Source of the DNA: Lingula anatina
Lineage: Eukaryota > Brachiopoda > Lingulata > Lingulida > Lingulidae
Reading direction: 5' to 3'
Assembly (NCBI RefSeq): GCF_001039355.2
Contig: NW_019775614.1
Coordinates: forward strand, 114,065-178,064
DNA length: 64,000 nucleotides
Shown: one piece after another, positions 49,170-59,766 of the stretch
Layout: each line of letters starts with the position of its first letter
How positions within the stretch are numbered: the stretch's first letter is position 1
Notes under the pieces: generated by a model
Database searches by the model: none
Told to the model about the DNA's origin: nothing
The model's input: the letters and a program-made list of their open reading frames with translations, nothing else
Position numbers and translations under genes: made by a program

Positions 49170-49672
49170 GTGTGCTTCCAGCTTTGTATGTCGATGAAAT
49201 GGAACTTATTGCCACTTGATACTTTTAACTTGCACATTCGCCGAAGAAATATTGCACATGTTACTGTAAACTTTTCACGGACGTTTTCTGCCGTGTACAG
49301 GAAACCAAAATTTTGTGTCGAGTCATCGTTGTCATATCGCCACTATCGACACTGGACGAATCCCAAGTTTCAAATATCACACTCGTCCGAAGCACTGCAA
49401 CAACAGGGATCTTCGCTTATCAAGACTATCAAATATTCAGCTGCATCTTTTAACAAGTGGATTTGTATCTCTCAGAGTAGCAAGATGAGTGGGGACCCAA
49501 AGGCCGGTAAAGATTTGGACGCGTGGAAGTCAAAATGGGTCGAAGGCCAAGCTCGTTGGCACAAAACCGTTGTTCACCAGCTACTGGTGAAACATTTGGA
49601 CCGACTTTTGGCGGGAAAGAGCAGCGCCAAGATATTTTTTCCTTTGTGTGGAAAAAGCTTGGACATGAAATG
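49170..49672 (+). CDS. Thiopurine S-methyltransferase-like, exon 1 only
   Basis: TPMT-family enzymes transfer methyl groups from S-adenosylmethionine to sulfur or related acceptors. The frame ends WKSKWVEGQARWHKTVVHQL ... AKIFFPLCGKSLDMKW, the family's N-terminal block including FFPLCGK, and is cut by a good donor (tg|gtgagt). The start is uncertain. The ATG at 49170 gives a 105-residue leader rich in Arg/Ser/His; the ATG at 49485 (MSGDPKAGKDLDAW) gives a normal cytosolic-size N-terminus. The leader could be a mitochondrial presequence or simply 5' UTR that stays open. No later TPMT exon was found before the window's end. A P-like transposon and an N lie in the following sequence, so the gene may be broken or misassembled. 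Confidence 0.75.
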
Positions 49673-49951
49673 GTGAGTATAGTAACTGGTTCGGTTGATT
49701 AGCCTCTAGCATTTTTGTGTTTTTTTATTCTTGAATATTGTAATTTAAGTGTAAAGATACAGTTAAAAAGCTCAGATGAAGTAATTGTAGTGTTTCTGCC
49801 TTTGTGCTCTATTAACCCATTGTAGCCCTCGTCATCAAAACAAACGGCAGCCATACTGGAGGGAGACCGGAATCGTCTGCTGCGCATGATCATGTCAATA
49901 TGTACAATTTAGTATTTCATTGCTGTGTTTTCTTTGATATTAAACGAGTAA

Positions 49952-50090
49952 AATGGTGAATTACTGCAGGGTATATGATAGAGAGAAGATAGCTAACTTA
50001 ACAAGCGTTCACAGACTGCCTGCAGTGGTAACAATCCAAGGTGTAGGGACGAAAATCGTAAACGGAGGAGAGACCGAGGAGTGGCTTTGA
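49952..50090 (+). pseudogene. THAP-domain remnant
   Basis: Reads MVNYCRVYDREKIANLTSVH then RLPAVVT.QG..T, followed by Arg-rich sequence in a shifted frame. This resembles the C2CH THAP DNA-binding domain of P-type transposases (HRLP..., QG, RR..W). The second Cys of the pair and the later Cys-His are not in frame, so it is damaged. Confidence 0.5.
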
Positions 50091-50570
50091 ATCAAGACTC
50101 ATCGGACAAGTAAAGGATAAAACTAATTAATTTTACAGCAGAGAATGAAGACCCAGCTGTGCAGCCTTTACCATAAAAGAAAAAAAAAACAGTAGAAAAC
50201 CAAAGACCGAGGTGTATAAGTTTGAAGCGCACGTACACTGCACGTTACTAGTGCCCAAAAAGTTTGGGTGGAGAGTGTGTTGTAAAAACGTGTGGAAATA
50301 CCCAGGCAAGGTTTCGACTTTCATTATGAAGACTCACTTCATTGCCTTGGGTGTAATTTGTTATCAGTTATGGTGCTCTTCGGATTTTATCTGCTGTCAT
50401 CTACCTCTTTAATACATGGTTAGCATTATTGTCAATTAGTGTCAAGGCTACAGTACAATGTACATTTGTACACAGCTCAGCTGGGCCAATTAAATCAATT
50501 ACCTGTGTCGTGTATTTGGAAGTTAGTGGCTTGATTTTAGATTTAGTGTAGTGTTAAGAGTAAATCTGTT

Positions 50571-50918
50571 ATTCTAACTCAGGTATCATTTAATTGACAA
50601 ATAACTTAATGAACTGATTTCAAGTTACAATATGAATAAAAATAACTATTGTTACCTTTTTATGTACAGACACAGATGTGTCTGTACATATTGCCATCAC
50701 CTGCGTCTGTCGTCGCCGATGGCGATGGCGATGGCGATGGCGATGGCGATGCCGATGCCGATGCCGGCGCCGTGCACTTTCCTTGTANATTCTAGCTCAG
50801 GTATCATTTTATTGAAATATAACTTAATGAAATGAATTTGAAAAATGTTAAATTCTGTGTTTTCCTACTGTATTTCAAGTTACAATATGAATAAAAATAA
50901 CTATTGTTACCTTTTTTT
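50571..50918. repeat. Direct duplication around the N at 50788, with (GATGGC)n
   Basis: A segment starting attctaactcaggtatcat (50571) recurs after the N (50789, attctagctcaggtatcat), and both run to tgaataaaaataactattg. Between them are a 30-bp perfect palindrome (50661-50690) and a (GATGGC)n/(GATGCC)n repeat at 50717-50764, which may have caused the assembly break. Confidence 0.75.
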
Positions 50919-52841
50919 GTTAATTTACATCATTTAGGAAATTAATCTGGCATTTTCCCACCAAGCCACACTAAATGATTGGGTGCAAGTAAATCTTGAT
51001 AAAAAAAAAAAAAAAAAAACAGGTGACAGGTACAAAAAGCAGCTAGATGGTACACAAGGTAGAAGCAGCGAAAGAATATACTTATATCTTTGTGACCAGC
51101 TGAGGAGTCAGGATCTGAACATCAGGAGAGTGAAATTCAGTGCATGACAGGAGTTATTTAATTGGATTTGTTGGTTTATTTAATTGTTCATTTGTCGTTT
51201 CAAAGTTGTAATCCTGATAGCTTGCATACAACAAGGATAGGTATTCTATTTATTTAGAATTGTGAGCAGAAGCACAAGAAGAAATGAAAACACTTTTTCT
51301 TTCTCATATTTTAAAAGGCTAAATGGAAAAGTTTGCAGGAAATATAATAGTTTGTATGGTGCACTTCTCACAGATGGTCTGATATGCAGAAACAGATTGC
51401 TGTCCTGTATCAAGAAAAGATTTAGCTCTTGCAGGTTGCGCATTTTTTAAATTGTGACCACCAGTTGTGGAATTCTCCTAAATGAAATTACAAACTGCTT
51501 AGTAACACCATCGAAGGACTTATATGTACATACCCTCACACAATTATTGCACACAGCACATATCAATTGTGAGTCTTCAATCAAGCATTTCTCTAGACAT
51601 AGATAAAAATATACCAAACAGGTTTCTCAGATTATGGTGACTTGATTCGACTTAATATGCTCATGTACATGTTGGATTGCATCATTAAAAGTATGGAAAT
51701 ATTTTTCATGTCAGTGTTATCAACCGAAAGGAAAGGGACCCTTATAATCTGTCATTGAATTGTGCAACAATGTCAACAATGTTTTGCATTTTATGTTTAC
51801 TTTTATTCATACAAAATGTGCATTTTCCTATATTTTTAATCAAATGAAGATCAATTCATGAACTGACTCGTTGTTATGCTACATTGGATATCATAAATTA
51901 ATAAGTTTGAAAAAATGCCTTGCTTCTGTGAATGTCTGGACTAATAATAAAATGCTAACAATGTTGCTAATGTGAATGGTTGAATTCATAATAAAATATT
52001 GAACTCTAAAACAACAGTCATATGTCACATGTACTTCCTAATGAACCAAAATGAAGTACAAGAATGCTGAAATAATTTCTGACAGCTTCATGATGTTCAG
52101 TTAAATCATAGCTGACAGCAATATTTCTTGTTATAAGACAACCCTGCATACTGTCTTCTTCGAGTCCTAAAGGGTCGATCCCAATGGTCAGCTCAAAATT
52201 TTCCTTACATCTATCCTTTGCGTAAAAAGTTGCTTCTATGAAAGGTTGAACTTATGATTCAAATTAAACTCTCTAAAACTATAAATGTTATTATCCAGTG
52301 AACAAGAAAAATGAAGTACACGATAACTGAACTAGCTTCTGACAATTCCACGATGTTGGGATAAGTCAGGATTTCTCGTCTTTGGACTGTCCTGAGTTTA
52401 TATGGGTTGATCCCGCTGATCATCTGTAGTTTTCACATGTATATACACTTTTCCTTTTGGTGTACTTGATCGGGATATGAAGTTTAGTTTATTCTATTTG
52501 GTTTACCTATATTTACGCTACTAATCCCCGTCGTTCTTTCCCTCCAGTATGGCTGCTGGACTAGTGTTACGGAGCAAATATGACGTCACTGTAATGGGTT
52601 AATATGGTATTGATATCACAGTTGCATAGAAAAATTGTCATCACATGCAAACGGGCTGCAAACGTAATATTAATGGCTGGATTTTTTTATGTTTATCAAT
52701 TACTAGTAAAATGATTGTAATTTTTTTAATTTAATTTTTTTATTCTAGATACATGACCATGAATTTCCTGCAGTGTGAAGGCAAAATTTGTTTTACTGGT
52801 TATTATATTATCATTATTATTATATTGTTGTTACATTCCAG

Positions 52842-54737
52842 GTATGTGGTCATGAATTCCCTGCCCACTCCAATGTTCTTGCAGCAGGCAGCACCTATTT
52901 AACCTCTCTGCTGAGTGAGAATGTACCCAGAATCTACTCCCAGGGGTCGCCACAGACAATAGAAGTTCATGTAGACAGTGCTGAGACTGACAAGTCCTAC
53001 ATTCTTGTTGTGGAGACCATTTTGAATTTCTTGTACACAGGGAGATTACAAATCCCGGTCATATTGCAAAATAAACTGTCAGAAATTGCAGGAATTTTAC
53101 AAGTTTCCCCTTTGATAAAATTTTGTCAGGGAATAAAGAGCCAACATCGCAAAAAGCATGTTAGAGCAAAGGGTTATAAGGTAGAAGAGGATGAGGGTGA
53201 GGAAGATTTAGACACCAGTCGCGTGCTTCCTCTCAGAGATGATGGCGGAGAGAGTACAGATCTTGAGTCAAAGCTCAGTTCAACTGGCAGACCTCTGAGA
53301 AGCACCAGGTTGGGAAAAAGAAAAAGTTACCTTCCTCAGCGGAGACAAGGCAGTAAAGAGGACGAGCAAATAAGTGAGATGGAGCAGAATGAAACCAAGT
53401 CTGATGTTAAAGAATCGCCAGACAATACACCAAAGAAAAAGAAAAAAACTCGGTATCAATGTGAGAAATGTGATTTCACCACCTGTAAACCTAAGGAGCT
53501 CAGTAAACATCAAGACTGGCATAAGCAGCAAGAAAACATATGCAAATTCTGTGATGAACATTTCGAGGATGGTTCACAGCTTGAAGAACATTTGGAGAAG
53601 CATTCTGGCCCAGACCCTTACTTCTGCCCCAGCTGTGACCAACGTTTTAACACAAAAACAAAATACAACATGCACGCCCCTGTGCACTTCAAAGAAAAAC
53701 CTTTTATATGTGAGACTTGTGGGGCTGGTTTCAAGTGGAAACACGCCCTGAAGAACCATGAAGTGATTCATTCTACTGAAAAGAAACATTTGTGCGACTT
53801 CTGCGGTTACTCCACCGTTCACAAAAGTCAGCTCAAGGCTCACAGACTAATACATACAGGGAATATGTTTTCTTGTGAGGTGCCGGGTTGTAACTTTAAG
53901 GCAACCAAACGCCAGAATTTGAAAAATCACATGCTCACGCACACGCGTGAGAAACCACACCAGTGCGAAATATGCGGCACTGCATTCTCCATGGTGAAAA
54001 ACTTACGCAGGCATTCAAGTCTTCACACTACTGTTCGGCCTTTTAAGTGTGACATCTGTGATTTCTCCACCACCCGCATGGACAAGCTGAGAGAACACCT
54101 AATGAAATCTCACAGCATAGGAGAGCCACCCAAGAAAAGACAAACCCTAGAGCAGAAGTATGGTGGCACAACAGCAGAGGATGCTGATAAGGAGGAAAAG
54201 AAACAAGTGACAAACAAACTCACAATGCCCTTTAAACTCATTTTCCCCATGCAAGAAAATCAGCTGTCGATTGTTACTGACCCAGCAACACATGGCCTTG
54301 GTGGAGACTCTAACAGGAGAGGAATCAGCCACGTTGCAGATCAGAAATTCTTTGCCCAAGTTACCGAGGACAATTTGGCACCAACGGGGCAGCAATCTCA
54401 ACAACCACAGCATGGCCTACAGACGAGTAAACAATTTCCGTACCTCACCAAGGTGATCATACCAGCAGGGACCCAGGAAAACAGCTTCACGCTCGCAGAC
54501 TCGGCGCAGTTCATTACCCAGAATGCCTGTGTCACTGAGCACGGGTTAATGGTGACGTCACAGTGTGACACACATTTGGTGACAAGTAGGGGACAGAAGC
54601 TGATTGTCACCCAGGGGGAGATATTGGGAGGAGAGGGGGGCTTCCAACAGACTACGTTAAACAGAGTGCCCCCCAGGGAGTTTAATCTAGAGAATATTGA
54701 CGTAGTGCCAGTTGAGAGTTACACAGATTCTACATAA
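52842..54737 (+). CDS. BTB/POZ and C2H2 zinc-finger transcription factor, last exon
   Basis: The exon begins after a clear acceptor (ttccag) in phase 0 with the C-terminal two thirds of a BTB domain (VCGHEFPAHSNVLAAGSTYL, then VETILNFLYTGRLQI). This mediates dimerisation. A linker with acidic and basic patches (PKKKKKT, a likely nuclear signal) follows. Eight C2H2 fingers run from YQCEKC to HLMKSH (about 53455-54110); finger 6 has a CEVPGC spacing and finger 8 ends H-x4-H. The tail is Gln/Thr-rich with no known domain, ending at TAA. The first part of the BTB domain (the CDV segment) must be on an upstream exon, which I could not find. BTB plus eight fingers recalls ZBTB24, but no AT-hook is seen, so no symbol is given. 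Confidence 0.85.
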   Translation, partial: VCGHEFPAHSNVLAAGSTYLTSLLSENVPRIYSQGSPQTIEVHVDSAETDKSYILVVETILNFLYTGRLQIPVILQNKLSEIAGILQVSPLIKFCQGIKSQHRKKHVRAKGYKVEEDEGEEDLDTSRVLPLRDDGGESTDLESKLSSTGRPLRSTRLGKRKSYLPQRRQGSKEDEQISEMEQNETKSDVKESPDNTPKKKKKTRYQCEKCDFTTCKPKELSKHQDWHKQQENICKFCDEHFEDGSQLEEHLEKHSGPDPYFCPSCDQRFNTKTKYNMHAPVHFKEKPFICETCGAGFKWKHALKNHEVIHSTEKKHLCDFCGYSTVHKSQLKAHRLIHTGNMFSCEVPGCNFKATKRQNLKNHMLTHTREKPHQCEICGTAFSMVKNLRRHSSLHTTVRPFKCDICDFSTTRMDKLREHLMKSHSIGEPPKKRQTLEQKYGGTTAEDADKEEKKQVTNKLTMPFKLIFPMQENQLSIVTDPATHGLGGDSNRRGISHVADQKFFAQVTEDNLAPTGQQSQQPQHGLQTSKQFPYLTKVIIPAGTQENSFTLADSAQFITQNACVTEHGLMVTSQCDTHLVTSRGQKLIVTQGEILGGEGGFQQTTLNRVPPREFNLENIDVVPVESYTDST

Positions 54738-55920
54738 ATTATTTTACTGTCTGCTACAATAACCATTGCCATTAATTCAAGGCAGTTGACCAGTAGATTT
54801 TGCCTCAGCAAAAAAAGTATTTTTTATAAAGTTACTAGTCCAATTAGACTAGTTGGAATATTGGGGATTCTTTTAAATTACCTTTTCATTGTCAGGAGCT
54901 GAACAACTTAACAACTTGTGAATTTCAATTTGAATTAGAACAATTAAATATGAAGTCCCTTAGCTGATGACCAGTGAAGATATAGCTCTAGCTGATGCAC
55001 AGAAAAAAATATGGAAAGAGTGTGAGGGTGTGGTAGGAGGGAGGTAAGGAAAAAGCAAAACGGAGAACATGGATATGGGGAGGTCTATTTAGGATGGATA
55101 TTCCTTAGCTAAATGGCTGCAAAACTGAAGTTGAATCAAAATTTTTTTTAAATTAGAGTGTTAAAATTTGAATTTCTTAAAATGTGAAATATGCCAGTCG
55201 CAGATACTGAAAAGTTTGATCTGGGACGAATGGTATTTTATATTAATTTATTATATCATGATGATATATTACTAACATGATCAGTGTCCAAATTTATAAA
55301 GAACTGATAGAGTGCATATTTTCAAGATGGATTATTATTTGCAGTGTTTACTGTTAGCAAGTTAAATTTTAAGAAGAAAAATTTATTAGCAGAAAAATTG
55401 CACTGACGCAATTTGATGCTGGTTGTCAAATTTTGTTTCCACAAAATACTGTAGCAGTTTTTTTTCTTCTTTGTATTTATGCAAATTGTTACGGGTGTCA
55501 ACTACATAAATTATTTGTAAGATAACTATACTGTAAAATTGTATATGAACATAGGTTGTTTCCTTCTAGATAAAGATTAATTAAAAACCCATTCACCTTT
55601 TTAATTTTTTCTTACAACAAAGATACACAAGTTGAGAGAAATTATTTTATTTCAATTCAGCTCAAATTTACAAGTTGTGTTGTATGGATTCCAAGCATAT
55701 GTAATACTAGGTAGTACAGCCTGAGCACAGATGTCTGCCATAGAAAAAAAGGCAAAAGTTCTGAAATCCTTCAAAATTTAGAAGACCCAGGCTTGGCCTC
55801 TTTTTTTTTTTTTTTTTTCTCCTTAACATTCAATAACTGCAACAGTCTCTCCTGGAAATTAAATGTATACTTTGTAAAGACCATTGTGAGATATTTTGTA
55901 CTCTCTCTATCTCTCTCTCC

Positions 55921-55974
<54 letters not shown>

Positions 55975-55984
55975 GCTCTCTCTC
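54738..55984. other. 3' flanks of the zinc-finger gene and the INTS8 copy
   Basis: Convergent 3' ends: the zinc-finger gene (plus) and the INTS8 copy (minus) end here. Bases 55385-55900 are repeated at 63055-63595. A (CT)n(CA)n tract follows at about 55901-55985, directly next to the INTS8 stop. Confidence 0.6.
55385..55900 (+). repeat. Segmental duplication, left copy
   Basis: Matches 63055-63595 in the same orientation, with words such as gcaaattgtta, ttgtatggattccaagcat and gcacagatgtctgccataga in the same order. It is the 3' flank of the INTS8 copy. Confidence 0.85.
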
Positions 55985-55985
55985 T
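55901..55985 (+). repeat. (CT)n(CA)n compound microsatellite
   Basis: CT-rich, then CA, then CT again, next to the INTS8 stop codon. A similar tract closes the window at 63893-64000. Confidence 0.95.
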
Positions 55986-57726
55986 CATAGATAGTGCTTG
56001 GCTAATGTCCTGAGGAATTTCTGCATTCTTTTCTGTTTGGCTTGAACTAGAATGTCCTCTGAATTGCTGCTGTTCAATTCCAACTGACCTATGACATGCA
56101 ACTAAAAAAAAGTATGAAAAATGCATCACAAAAATGTACGAAATTGCATAATCTCTGAGAAATGTGTGACAATTATAACTATGACTTTATGTAATATAAT
56201 TATAAATATCTAAAAAATATATTAAATTTTTTTAGGAAAATATCAAATTAAGGTAATAGTAATATAAACTACTTTGGGTAATATAAATAAAAATATAAAT
56301 TAGAGACTTGTCCAGTTAAGAGGGGTTTAGAAATAATTAGATACTTATAGCTCTTTGTTTCTTCTCAAGTTCTCCCTTCTTGGCATGAAGATCTGACACT
56401 TGTTAAAGGTTTTTTTTAATAGATGCAAAATGCACTAATGTTATAATGATGTCATTGAAAACCATATCCCCCATACCTTAAAGTATAACAATTATCTGAA
56501 ATCTGACATGATACTCTCAAGCTGCACTGAAATATGAAGCCTGGGATATGATCCCTGTAATAGGCTGGGTTACTTTCAATAAAATAACTGAAACTAGCTA
56601 CTTTTTAGCTACTTTGGGAGGACAGGCAAATTAATAAATTGTAACAAATTAATTCATATTAACTAAATTCAATAAAGCAATGAATCAAATGAGAAGATCC
56701 AGTAACTTTTTCATTCAAAATTAACTATTAGCAAAATAAATATATAAATAAATAAATACTAAAATAAAATTAAAAAAAGGAAAAAAAGCTGAAGCAACTT
56801 TACACTCATCTTTTCTCTGCTCATATTAGTCCAATACCAAATCTACTGGTCAACTGTCTCAGACCAGAGGCTAATGCTGGACACTGGACAAAGGATACTA
56901 ATCAGAAACTCCAGAATGGTGACATCCCATATACAGTCACAGCTAGTAAGCATCCATGGCATCCTGACAGTGTTTTTCCTGGAAGGCCTGCAATGGAACA
57001 TATGTAATGTTTATATTGACACAGTATCGACTCCTAAAAGTAATTATGACATGTCTAGTATTTATCAGAAGACTGGTGAATTGAACAGAAAGCAAACTTT
57101 AACATAAAAAGCTTTTTGGACATATTAAAAAAAGGCCTGTTACCAAAAAATGTCCATATTGCATAAATAGTAGTCTTTTTCTTTATCCCCAATCCATCGG
57201 GTCTCTTATTTTACCTTTAGTCACTGTCTAGATAAGTACCTATAGTGCTAATAGAGGCAGTACAAATGCTTAACATGTTTTAATGTGCTATTTGAATGTA
57301 TATATAGTGGCATTTGGTTTGGTTAAGTGACAAAGATTTGGTTGAATGACTTCAAGCTGTACTGTGTAACTCTATGACCTTAGTGGCCTACATAGATATA
57401 AATAGAAATCACACTGTAAATTAATAGAGTTGACTCCTAAGGCAGAGGTCAAGTGAGAACTGAATGTGATAAGATGATAAATATGCAGCTTAATTTGACA
57501 ACCACCTGTAGATTTACAGGAGTAACATAATACCACTGAGGACTTAATTATTTATAGCATGATTTTTGTAGAGATGAGACATTCACTGCACGTATGTTCC
57601 AATGAACTTTTCTTCTCAAAGCTGGAGGTCATGGCACATGTGCAACAGAAACGAAAGCTGGAAATTTTCTATCATCTGGAAATACCATCTCCTCATACAG
57701 TAGATGCTGATGTAATCAAACAGTTT

Positions 57727-57827
57727 GATACATTGATGCAGTATTCTGATATTCTGATACAGTATTCTGATACATTGATACAGTACTCTGATACATTGTT
57801 GCAGTATTTTCTTACATTGAAACAGTC
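57727..57827 (+). repeat. Minisatellite in the TRIM 5' region
   Basis: About five imperfect units around gatacattgatacagtatt. It makes the frame repeat Gln-Tyr-Ser-Asp, which stops at 57834, before the TRIM start. Confidence 0.75.
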
Positions 57828-57858
57828 AACTTGAATCATCAGACTAAGAATATCCAAG

Positions 57859-59766
57859 ATGGCTACTGGGGGCGGAGAGGAAGATATTTCTGGCAGTTTT
57901 GTGACATGTCACATCTGTCTGGAGGAATATAAAGACCCCAGGGTTCTGCCATGTCACCACACATTTTGTCTCAGATGTCTGCAGCTCCATGTCACCAGCA
58001 ATGGCAGTCAAGATGACACGTTTTCATGTCCTGTTTGCAGACGGAAGACACTCACACCTAAAGAAGGTCTCCAACAACTTCCTCACAATTTGTTTATGGC
58101 AGAGGTTCAGAGTACCAAGGCAGACTTCAAGTCATGTGACCTGTGTGGTGATGACAGCAGCACATATCACTGTCAAGAGTGTCACCAGTACATATGTGAC
58201 TGCTGTAAAGATTTTCATGACCTCAACGAAGGTCACACACTGAAGGTTGAAAAAGAAGGCTTAATACCGGATGCTGCTCTGGAAGATCAGGACAATTCTA
58301 CACCATTTTCAGAGAAGCTTACTGCAATTGTTTCACAGTTTAGTCAATCTTTGTTAATACTGAAGAAAGAACTGAGAACTAGTGAAGAAGAAAAGATGAA
58401 ATATATGTCCCACAGGAAAGAAATCCACCAGAGAGTCAAACAACAGGCACATCAAATTAAGGTTATTACCGACAATCGATGTGAAAAGTTGATCAAGGAA
58501 ACTGATGATTTTTTGAAAGAAAAGTTGTCACAACTGGCACAATACACAAATACTGTCAGCAGTCAACACAGGCTTGCAGAGGAGATGCACAAAGAAGCCA
58601 TCAACCTTCAGCATAGCAAGAATGTAGAATCAGACCAAGTCAAGTTGCTCAGAAAGAAGCTTTCAGAGATGCAAGACAGCAATGCTGATCCTCGTCTTAG
58701 AGATCCCCTTATAGTCCTTTACCATGACAGCAGCCTAGAGGACGTCAGGGCAAAGATGGGGACAACTGAGAGGCATTACGGTGTGAAATCTAATAAAACC
58801 AATGGTGAGCCCCCAGCAAAAACAAATTGGCTTATCATTGATAAATGGGGCAGCAATTGGACCAAAAGGAGAGCAGAGAAAGTATCTGAGGTTCAGCTGG
58901 AGCATTGTAAAACATCTACAGATTGTTCATACACAAGCATAGCCCAGTACAGCACTGGATACATCTTTGCCCTGGATTCTGAACATGACCTGATAGAGTT
59001 ATACGCAACAAAGGGGGAATTTCTGAAGCATTTTGACCAAAAATGGAATGCATCAATTAAATTCAGTAAATTAGCTATAATGGATACCAGGCTGTTAGTA
59101 TCTTACTCTGAGTCTTCTATCATGTTTGTAGCTGAAGTTTCTCTCCCAGAATTTGGTCACAAAATATTAAACTTATTTGATACATTTCATCCGAGAACTA
59201 TTTTGATTGCTTCATGTGGAAATGTTGCAGTTGTGTTGGGGAAAATACATGAGAGCAAAAGGGAAAGAAAACGGGATTACACACAGGGATCTGGTAGATG
59301 GACAGATGTAGATGTAGAATACAAATATTTAGAAATACATTTTTTCGAAGGGAACTGTTTTTCCCATAAGTTTTCTTTACATCCTGACAAGTTTACATGG
59401 ATGCAAGACAAAGCACCATCAGATATGGCAGTTGACAAGGAGAAGAATGTGTTCCTACTTTTTCCTGATCATCACTGTTTATTGGGGTTGAACAGCAAAG
59501 GGGAAAAGAAATTCACCTACGGCAAAGTAAACATTCCAGGCACTGGTGTTGGTCAGTTAACAGATCCATCTTGTATCTGTACTGACAACAATGGTGACAT
59601 CTACATTGGAGACACAGGGAGGATTGTGAAGATCAAATCTGATGGTGCATTTATTTATCACATCACAGGTGTGTGTCAACCAATGAGTGGCTATGTATTC
59701 CTGGTGGATCATCAGGGACACATTGTAACAGTTGAAGATGGTAAAGTGATCAAATATATATACTAG
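57859..59766 (+). CDS. TRIM-type E3 ubiquitin ligase, single exon
   Basis: 635 residues, complete, starting in a good context (aagATGG). The RING finger has C17, C20, C32, H34, C37, C40, C57 and C60 (CHICLEEYKDPRVLPCHHTF). The B-box 2 has C93, C96, C105, C108, C113, C116, H120 and H126. A coiled coil of about 160-275 follows, then a C-terminal beta-propeller-like region ending GQLTDPSCICTDNNGDIYIG, typical of NHL-type TRIM2/3/56 relatives expanded in marine invertebrates. The RING should recruit E2 enzymes for ubiquitin transfer and the propeller should bind targets, possibly in innate immunity; that role is inference. It lies on the opposite strand inside the damaged INTS8 copy. The lack of introns is common in this group and could reflect retroposition. 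Confidence 0.88.
   Translation: MATGGGEEDISGSFVTCHICLEEYKDPRVLPCHHTFCLRCLQLHVTSNGSQDDTFSCPVCRRKTLTPKEGLQQLPHNLFMAEVQSTKADFKSCDLCGDDSSTYHCQECHQYICDCCKDFHDLNEGHTLKVEKEGLIPDAALEDQDNSTPFSEKLTAIVSQFSQSLLILKKELRTSEEEKMKYMSHRKEIHQRVKQQAHQIKVITDNRCEKLIKETDDFLKEKLSQLAQYTNTVSSQHRLAEEMHKEAINLQHSKNVESDQVKLLRKKLSEMQDSNADPRLRDPLIVLYHDSSLEDVRAKMGTTERHYGVKSNKTNGEPPAKTNWLIIDKWGSNWTKRRAEKVSEVQLEHCKTSTDCSYTSIAQYSTGYIFALDSEHDLIELYATKGEFLKHFDQKWNASIKFSKLAIMDTRLLVSYSESSIMFVAEVSLPEFGHKILNLFDTFHPRTILIASCGNVAVVLGKIHESKRERKRDYTQGSGRWTDVDVEYKYLEIHFFEGNCFSHKFSLHPDKFTWMQDKAPSDMAVDKEKNVFLLFPDHHCLLGLNSKGEKKFTYGKVNIPGTGVGQLTDPSCICTDNNGDIYIGDTGRIVKIKSDGAFIYHITGVCQPMSGYVFLVDHQGHIVTVEDGKVIKYIY

Larger units (their letters stand above)
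49811..52603 (+). mobile_element. P-element-like relic with THAP start
   Basis: The ends attaacccattgtag and its near-complement (gtaatgggttaat) pair, and the inner parts (ggcagccatactggaggg and the reverse ccctccagtatggctgc) continue the inverted repeat. A THAP-like frame lies just inside the left end. The span includes the N at 50788 and a microsatellite. Most of the transposase is unrecognisable. Confidence 0.6.

Noticed and set aside
50632-50835. Frame with repeated Met-Ala
   Set aside because: It is the (GATGGC)n repeat read in one frame and it crosses an N.
53374-53751. Second frame across the zinc-finger exon
   Set aside because: It is an out-of-frame shadow of the BTB/zinc-finger coding sequence.
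57559-57834. Frame in phase with the TRIM start
   Set aside because: It ends at a stop 24 bp before the TRIM ATG and contains a minisatellite; treated as 5' flank.
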